64,000 nt of DNA from the NCBI RefSeq assembly GCF_000280925.3, contig NZ_CP012109.1:8266501-8330500 (forward strand), read 5' to 3'. The notes beneath the pieces are model-generated. The model was given only the letters and a program-made list of their open reading frames with translations, was not told where the DNA came from and did not search any database. Positions 59,993 through 64,000 of the stretch are shown piece after piece; within the stretch, counting starts at the first letter, position 1, and each line of letters opens with the position of its first letter. The translations under genes and the position numbers were made by a program. The DNA is from Myxococcus hansupus. GTDB taxonomy: Bacteria; Myxococcota; Myxococcia; Myxococcales; Myxococcaceae.

Positions 59993-60474
59993 GCGGCCTC
60001 CAGCTCCAGCTCTTGCAACACTGCGGACAGCGCGCGCAGACGCTTGCGCACGCCGGACACGGACAGGCCCACCTCGCGGGCCGTCTCCTCCAGCGTCATT
60101 CCATCCACCAGGTGCAGCACGGCGATGTCCTGACTGGACGCGGGCACCCGGCCGAAGAGGCGATCGAGCAGCCCCCGCGCGGCGGTGCGCGCCTCCGTGT
60201 CCTCGGCCGCGGCAATCTGCAGCACCAGTTCGTCCTCCCGATCCTCCGGGCGCCGCTTCGCCCCCCGCAACTTGTTGAGACACACGGTGGTGGCGATTCG
60301 GTGCAACAAGCTGGAGGGCGCGGCGTCCTTCAGCGCGCCCTGGTAGCGGAGCAACTGGACGAACACGTCGTGCATGGCGTCCACGGCCTTCTCCTCGTCA
60401 CGCAGGAGGAAACGGCAGCGCCGGAGCACCTGGGGGCCGTAACGCCGGTAGTAGGCCTCCACATCGATTGACAC
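59989..60474 (-). CDS. ECF-type RNA polymerase sigma factor
   Basis: 161 residues. Region 2 at ~5-70 includes EAYYRRYGPQVLRRCRFLLR and DEEKAVDAMHDVFVQLLRYQ; region 4 at ~100-160 includes QDIAVLHLVDGMTLEETARE and VGLSVSGVRKRLRALSAVLQ. Both match sigma-70 family ECF factors. It should direct transcription of envelope-stress or surface genes. The GTG at 60474 follows GGAGG at about ten bases and starts the conserved sequence (SIDVEAYYRRYG); longer frames reach GTG 60537. Confidence 0.9.
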   Translation of the reverse strand: MSIDVEAYYRRYGPQVLRRCRFLLRDEEKAVDAMHDVFVQLLRYQGALKDAAPSSLLHRIATTVCLNKLRGAKRRPEDREDELVLQIAAAEDTEARTAARGLLDRLFGRVPASSQDIAVLHLVDGMTLEETAREVGLSVSGVRKRLRALSAVLQELELEAA

Positions 60475-60767
60475 CGGTCTCACGCCTCCCTCGGTTGCCG
60501 TGACAAGGGGAACACCGCCCGCCCGGAGAACTGTCACCCGGGCTGTTCCTTTTCAGGGCCCACACTGGCGCGTGCGGAAGCGCGACCCTAGTACCCAGGT
60601 ACAATGCGGCCCACGGAATCGGTAAAAGCTACAAGCAAGCAGGCATGCAGGCGCGAGAAAGAAGGACTGGCCTGTGTCGGGTTGGCGATGAAATCGGGGC
60701 GCATTCGCTGTAACTGAGAAACGCAATCCCGCTACCGTCACCCCTTCGCCCCCCTGCGCCCGACTCC
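60475..60767. promoter_or_regulatory. Divergent promoter region with 12-bp palindrome
   Basis: 293 bases between the sigma factor gene (minus) and the B12-binding protein gene (plus). It contains the palindrome gtacc-ca-ggtac at 60591-60602. The region should hold the ECF operon promoter and the B12 operon promoter. No gene seen. Confidence 0.45.
60591..60602. promoter_or_regulatory. 12-bp palindrome near the B12 operon
   Basis: gtacccaggtac, perfect 5-bp arms around ca, within a ctagtacccaggtaca context. GTAC-centred dyads are reminiscent of CarA/CarH operators as I recall them, but the match is loose. Confidence 0.3.
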
Positions 60768-61430
60768 GTGCTGACCTCTCACGACTCCGCCCTGACCGGA
60801 CTGCTGAACGCGTACCTGTCCGCGCAGCTCGCCGGCAACCGGCGGGAGGCGCTGCGGCTGCTCGTGGACGAGGGACTCCTCCAGGGCATCCCCATCCAGA
60901 CGCTGCACCTGGAGGTGATTCAGCCCGCCCAATACGAGATTGGCCGGATGTGGCAGGAGAACCTCATCTCCGTGGCGCAGGAGCACCTGGCCACCGCCGT
61001 CTCGCAGCTCGCGCTGGCGCACCTGTATCGGCACCTGCCTCGGGACGCCTTCAACGGCAAGGTGGTGCTCGTCTCCTGCGTGCAGGGGGAGTTGCACGAG
61101 GTGGGCGCGCGCATGGCCAGCGACTTCCTGGAGATGGCGGGCTTCGACGTGCGCTTCCTCGGCGCCAACGTCCCGCCGGAGCACCTGGCCCGCATGGTGA
61201 ACGAGATTCAACCCGACCTCGTCGCCCTTTCCGTGACGATGTCGTATCACCTCCCCGCGCTCCGGGAGGCCGTGGCGCACGTGCGCAAGACACGCCCCAA
61301 CGTCCCCATCGCCGTGGGAGGACTGGCCTTCCGCTGGGCCCCCGGGCTGGAGACGGAGCTGGGCGTGAACTTCTTCGGCAAGGACGCGCGGGAATTCGTC
61401 GCGTCCGCCTGCCGGGTCCTGGGAGTCTGA
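60768..61430 (+). CDS. Stand-alone B12-binding module with CarH-like Wx9EH motif
   Basis: 220 residues. Residues ~1-90 form a helical B12-cap-like domain containing W62 and E72-H73 in MWQENLISVAQEHLATA, the Wx9EH signature of the adenosylcobalamin photoreceptors CarH/CarA. Residues ~97-220 are the Rossmann-type B12-binding domain with GELHEVGARMASDFLEMAGF, i.e. E108-x-H110-x-x-G (ExHxxG; H110 is the lower cobalt ligand), and ALSVTMSYHLPALREAVAHV. There is no DNA-binding domain. It could act as a light- or B12-sensing partner for the kinase two genes downstream. GTG start, no clear Shine-Dalgarno. It is the first gene of a three-gene operon. Confidence 0.88.
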   Translation: MLTSHDSALTGLLNAYLSAQLAGNRREALRLLVDEGLLQGIPIQTLHLEVIQPAQYEIGRMWQENLISVAQEHLATAVSQLALAHLYRHLPRDAFNGKVVLVSCVQGELHEVGARMASDFLEMAGFDVRFLGANVPPEHLARMVNEIQPDLVALSVTMSYHLPALREAVAHVRKTRPNVPIAVGGLAFRWAPGLETELGVNFFGKDAREFVASACRVLGV

Positions 61431-61437
61431 GAACCGC

Positions 61438-62142
61438 ATGGAGAGCGTGAGCAAGAGCGTGGAAGCGCGGGCGGACCGGCTGGCCACCGCCTCGCAAGAG
61501 GCGCTCTACCAAGACCCCTTCTGGGCCGCCCGCTACGGCCTGGAGCGGGCGCAGCGCTTTGGTGACGAGGACGCGCGCTTCCACGTGCGCTACCTGGTGC
61601 AGGCGCTGGAAGAGCAGCGCCCCTCCGTCATGGAAGGCTACGCGCGCTGGCTGCGCACCCTGCTGGTGACTCGGGGCATGTGCTCGCGGCACCTGGATCA
61701 ACACTTCGCCGGCCTGGCCACCGCGCTGGAGGCGGAAGGTTGGGGCCCGGGCACCGCGCCCCACGACTACGTGGGCGCCGCGCGACAGGCCCTGCGCTAC
61801 CTGGACGGGCCTGCTCGCCTGCTGGAGGAGGAGGCGCCCGGGCTCTCGCGCGCCGCCACGTCCCGCCTCACGCTCTACATCATCCCCGAGGACCAGCCGC
61901 GCCTCGAGGAAGAGCTTCAGTTGCAGTTGTCCTACCTCGCGGACGCGCTCGCCGCCGGCAAGCCCACGCTCATGGGAGACCATGTGCGCTGGTACGCCGG
62001 CTTCTGGCCGCGACGCGGTTTTGGCCTCCTGGCATTTCCCAGTGTGCTGGGCATGTTGAAGTCCGTGCTGGGCTCACGTCACCCCGAAGCACGGGCGCTC
62101 CTCGCGGAAGCGGGAGTGTCCTGGGAGGAGACCCGTTCATGA
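61438..62142 (+). CDS. Duplicated helical protein of the B12 operon
   Basis: 234 residues, all helical, no membrane segment. Two similar halves: ~45-95 (HVRYLVQALEEQRPSVMEGY, then ARWLRTLLVTRGMC) and ~150-205 (QLQLSYLADALAAGKPTLMG, then DHVRWYAGFWPRRG). Each half has the pattern xxYLxxALxxxxPxxMxxxxRWxxxxxxRG. The same pattern occurs, from memory, next to or fused with B12-binding light sensors, so it is probably a signalling scaffold or second sensory helical domain. Seven bases from the previous stop; its stop overlaps the next ATG by four bases. Confidence 0.7.
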   Translation: MESVSKSVEARADRLATASQEALYQDPFWAARYGLERAQRFGDEDARFHVRYLVQALEEQRPSVMEGYARWLRTLLVTRGMCSRHLDQHFAGLATALEAEGWGPGTAPHDYVGAARQALRYLDGPARLLEEEAPGLSRAATSRLTLYIIPEDQPRLEEELQLQLSYLADALAAGKPTLMGDHVRWYAGFWPRRGFGLLAFPSVLGMLKSVLGSRHPEARALLAEAGVSWEETRS

Positions 62143-64000
62143 GGCATTCCGCCTCTCCGGAGCCGCAGTTTTTCGACGACCTCAGCCGAGAGGTCGCCCT
62201 GGTCTGCGACGCGGGGGGTACGCTGACGTGGGTAGACCCCCGCGCTCGCAACCTCCTCGCCGCCGAGCCTGGACAGACGCTGCGCGCCCTGGCCGCACAA
62301 GGCACCGAGGAGAAGGTGGACCGGCTGCTGGTCCAGGCCCGCGACGAGAAGGTGGAGGGTTGGGAGCTCATCCTCTGCCGCGACCAGATGCCCGCCACCT
62401 TCGCCTTCCGCGCCCGCCCGCATGAGGGCGGCGTGTTGATGGTGGGCAGCCTGGTGCCGGAGGACTACGGCGTCGCGCTCGAGCGGGTGAGCACCACCCT
62501 GAGCGAGCTGTCCATGCTCCACCGGGAGACGGAGCGCCAGCAGCGCGAGCTCAAGCGCCGCGCGGACGAACTGGCGCGGCTCAACTCCGAGCTGGAGGAG
62601 TCCAACCGCGGCGTGCGCAGCCTCCACGCCGCCCTGGACGAGAAGGCGGAGAGCCTCCAGCTCGCCGCTGAAATCAAGAGCCGCGTGGTGGCCAACGTCA
62701 GTCACGAGTTCCGCACGCCGCTGCACTCCATCCTCGGTCTGTCGAAGGTGCTGCTCAATCCCATCAACGGCCCCTTGAGCGGCGAGCAGGAGAAGCAGGT
62801 CCAGTTCATCCGCAACTCGGCGGAGGCCCTCTTCGAGCTGGTGAACGACCTGCTGGACCTCTCCAAGATGGAGGCCGGCAAGACGACGCTGCGCCACAGC
62901 CGCTTCGTGGTGCGCGACGCGCTCAGCGCGCTGCGCGGCATGATGAAGCCGCTGCTGCCGCCCGGCTCGCCCGTGGAGCTGCGCCTGGTGGAGCCCGCCG
63001 AGCCCCTGGAGATGGAGACGGACGAGTCCCGCCTCAGCCAGGTGCTGCGCAACCTGGTGTCCAACGCGCTGAAGTTCACGGAGAGCGGCCACGTCAGCGT
63101 CTCCGCGGAGCCCGGTCCCCGCGACACCGTGGTCTTCACCGTCCAGGACACGGGCATTGGCATCGCGCCGGAGCACCACGAGCGCATCTTCGAGGAGTTC
63201 TCCCAGGTGGAGAGCCACCTGCAGCGCAAGGCGAAGGGCACCGGCCTGGGCCTGCCCCTGGCGCGCCGGCTGACGGAGCTGCTGGGCGGCACCCTCTCCG
63301 TGAAGAGCACCCTGGGCCAGGGCGCCACCTTCACCATCACCATCCCGCGCGTCCACGTGGAGATCGCGGAGATGACGGGCCTGACGGAGCGCAGCGAGCA
63401 TCTGGACCCCAGCCGCGCGCCGGTGCTGGTGCTCGAGGACGACCGTCAGACGCTCTTCCTCTACGAGAAATACCTGGCCCGCTCCGGCTTCCAGGTGCTG
63501 CCGGTGCGCAGCACGGACGAAGCCCGGCGGGTGCTGGAGCGCGTGCGGCCCGCCGCCATGGTGCTGGACGTCATGTTGGAGGGGGAGACGAGCTGGAGCT
63601 TCCTCGCCGACATGAAGAACAACGAGTCCACCCGCGACATCCCCATCCTCGTCGTCACGGTGACGGACCGCGAGCAGAAGGCCCGCGCGCTGGGCGCCGA
63701 CGAGTTCTGGCTCAAGCCGGTGGATGAAATCCAGCTTCAACGCAAGCTGCAGGCCATGGCCCGCACGGGGCCGGTGGAGCGCATCCTCATCATCGACGAC
63801 GATGACGTGCACCGCTACCTGCTCAAGCAGCTCCTCAAGGACATGCCCTACTCGCTGCTGGAGGCCGCCGGTGGCAAGGACGGCGTCCGGCTGGCCCGCG
63901 AGAAGTCGCCGCACCTCATCTTCCTGGACTTCGTGTTGCCGGACATCACCGCCTTCGACGTGCTCGACGAGCTGAAGGCGGACCCCCGCACGCGCGACGT
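62139..64000 (+). CDS. Hybrid histidine kinase with two receiver domains (partial)
   Basis: At least 620 residues, cut by the window end. The N-terminal ~100 residues are PAS-like (EVALVCDAGGTLTWVDPRAR), followed by a coiled coil at ~110-170. HisKA is at ~180-245 with VVANVSHEFRTPLHSILGLS (H189). HATPase at ~290-405 has VLRNLVSNALKFTESGHVSV, VQDTGIGIAPEHHERIFEEF and KGTGLGLPLARRLTELLGGT. Receiver 1 begins VLVLEDDRQTLFLYEKYL (phospho-Asp D477) and receiver 2 begins ILIIDDDDVHRYLLKQLL (phospho-Asp D597). The ATG overlaps the previous gene by four bases, with GGAGGAG upstream. The output is likely a phosphorelay driven by the B12-binding sensor in the same operon. Confidence 0.9.
   Translation, partial: MRHSASPEPQFFDDLSREVALVCDAGGTLTWVDPRARNLLAAEPGQTLRALAAQGTEEKVDRLLVQARDEKVEGWELILCRDQMPATFAFRARPHEGGVLMVGSLVPEDYGVALERVSTTLSELSMLHRETERQQRELKRRADELARLNSELEESNRGVRSLHAALDEKAESLQLAAEIKSRVVANVSHEFRTPLHSILGLSKVLLNPINGPLSGEQEKQVQFIRNSAEALFELVNDLLDLSKMEAGKTTLRHSRFVVRDALSALRGMMKPLLPPGSPVELRLVEPAEPLEMETDESRLSQVLRNLVSNALKFTESGHVSVSAEPGPRDTVVFTVQDTGIGIAPEHHERIFEEFSQVESHLQRKAKGTGLGLPLARRLTELLGGTLSVKSTLGQGATFTITIPRVHVEIAEMTGLTERSEHLDPSRAPVLVLEDDRQTLFLYEKYLARSGFQVLPVRSTDEARRVLERVRPAAMVLDVMLEGETSWSFLADMKNNESTRDIPILVVTVTDREQKARALGADEFWLKPVDEIQLQRKLQAMARTGPVERILIIDDDDVHRYLLKQLLKDMPYSLLEAAGGKDGVRLAREKSPHLIFLDFVLPDITAFDVLDELKADPRTRD

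Overview
The window is high-GC DNA with strongly G/C-ending codons and looks chromosomal from a Myxococcus-type myxobacterium. The lineage call rests on families largely confined to myxobacteria: a SitA/SitI lipoprotein toxin with a double-CXXCG immunity protein, a DUF2378 paralogue, a Ser/Thr kinase with a C-terminal PEGA segment, and many lipoproteins and outer-membrane proteins. Three replication genes (gyrB, recF, dnaN) lie on the same strand in the order expected near a bacterial origin but are spread over about 29 kb. No dnaA is visible.

Layout. 0-5.3 kb: VWA protein, a 53-residue protein, a membrane Fe-S oxidoreductase resembling ETF:menaquinone oxidoreductase, and an ankyrin protein. 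5.5-10 kb: a VgrG-like DUF6484 protein, a propeller lipoprotein, a degenerate archaemetzincin, tRNA-Gln(UUG), and an overlapping RbfA-like/RtcB pair. 10-13 kb: a flavoprotein disulfide reductase and a frameshifted GT87 glycosyltransferase. 13-20 kb: a TonB-ExbB-ExbD-ExbD energiser followed by a large TonB-dependent receptor and a surface-type lipoprotein. 20-25 kb: a Fic protein, an AT-hook coiled-coil protein, and a metallophosphoesterase lipoprotein coupled to an outer-membrane protein. 25-31 kb: the Ser/Thr kinase, gyrB and a small membrane protein. 31-39.5 kb: an acetyltransferase with its 3' end triplicated, an XRE-EIIA regulator coupled to a cation/H+ antiporter, a response regulator, DUF2378, a class V aminotransferase and an M20 peptidase.

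39.7-40.8 kb holds a compact two-gene graspetide (omega-ester RiPP) cassette. A 50-residue precursor carries the plesiocin-type core TTMKVGEE and overlaps an ATP-grasp ligase gene. This is the best candidate for a little-described biosynthetic system. 40.8-50.9 kb: a membrane glycosyltransferase-like protein, an MCE/Mla-type lipid transport operon with its own lipoprotein, recF, a PAS histidine kinase and an AlkC-like protein. 51-55 kb: a Cys-rich peptide, the Sit toxin/immunity pair and two DUF1990 genes, one fused to DUF4126. 55-58 kb: an 81-bp tandem repeat that includes the 3' end of an uncharacterised gene, then dnaN. 58-60.5 kb: a DUF6748-like lipoprotein and an ECF sigma/anti-sigma/outer-membrane operon. 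60.8-64 kb: a stand-alone B12-binding module with the CarH-like Wx9EH signature, a duplicated helical protein and a hybrid histidine kinase cut by the window end, together suggesting a B12-dependent (possibly light) signalling operon.

Many same-strand pairs overlap by 1-4 bases (ATGA or TGATG), so translational coupling is a recurring theme. Convergent pairs are often separated by G/C-rich hairpins. All functional calls come from reading translated sequence and motifs. No database search was run.
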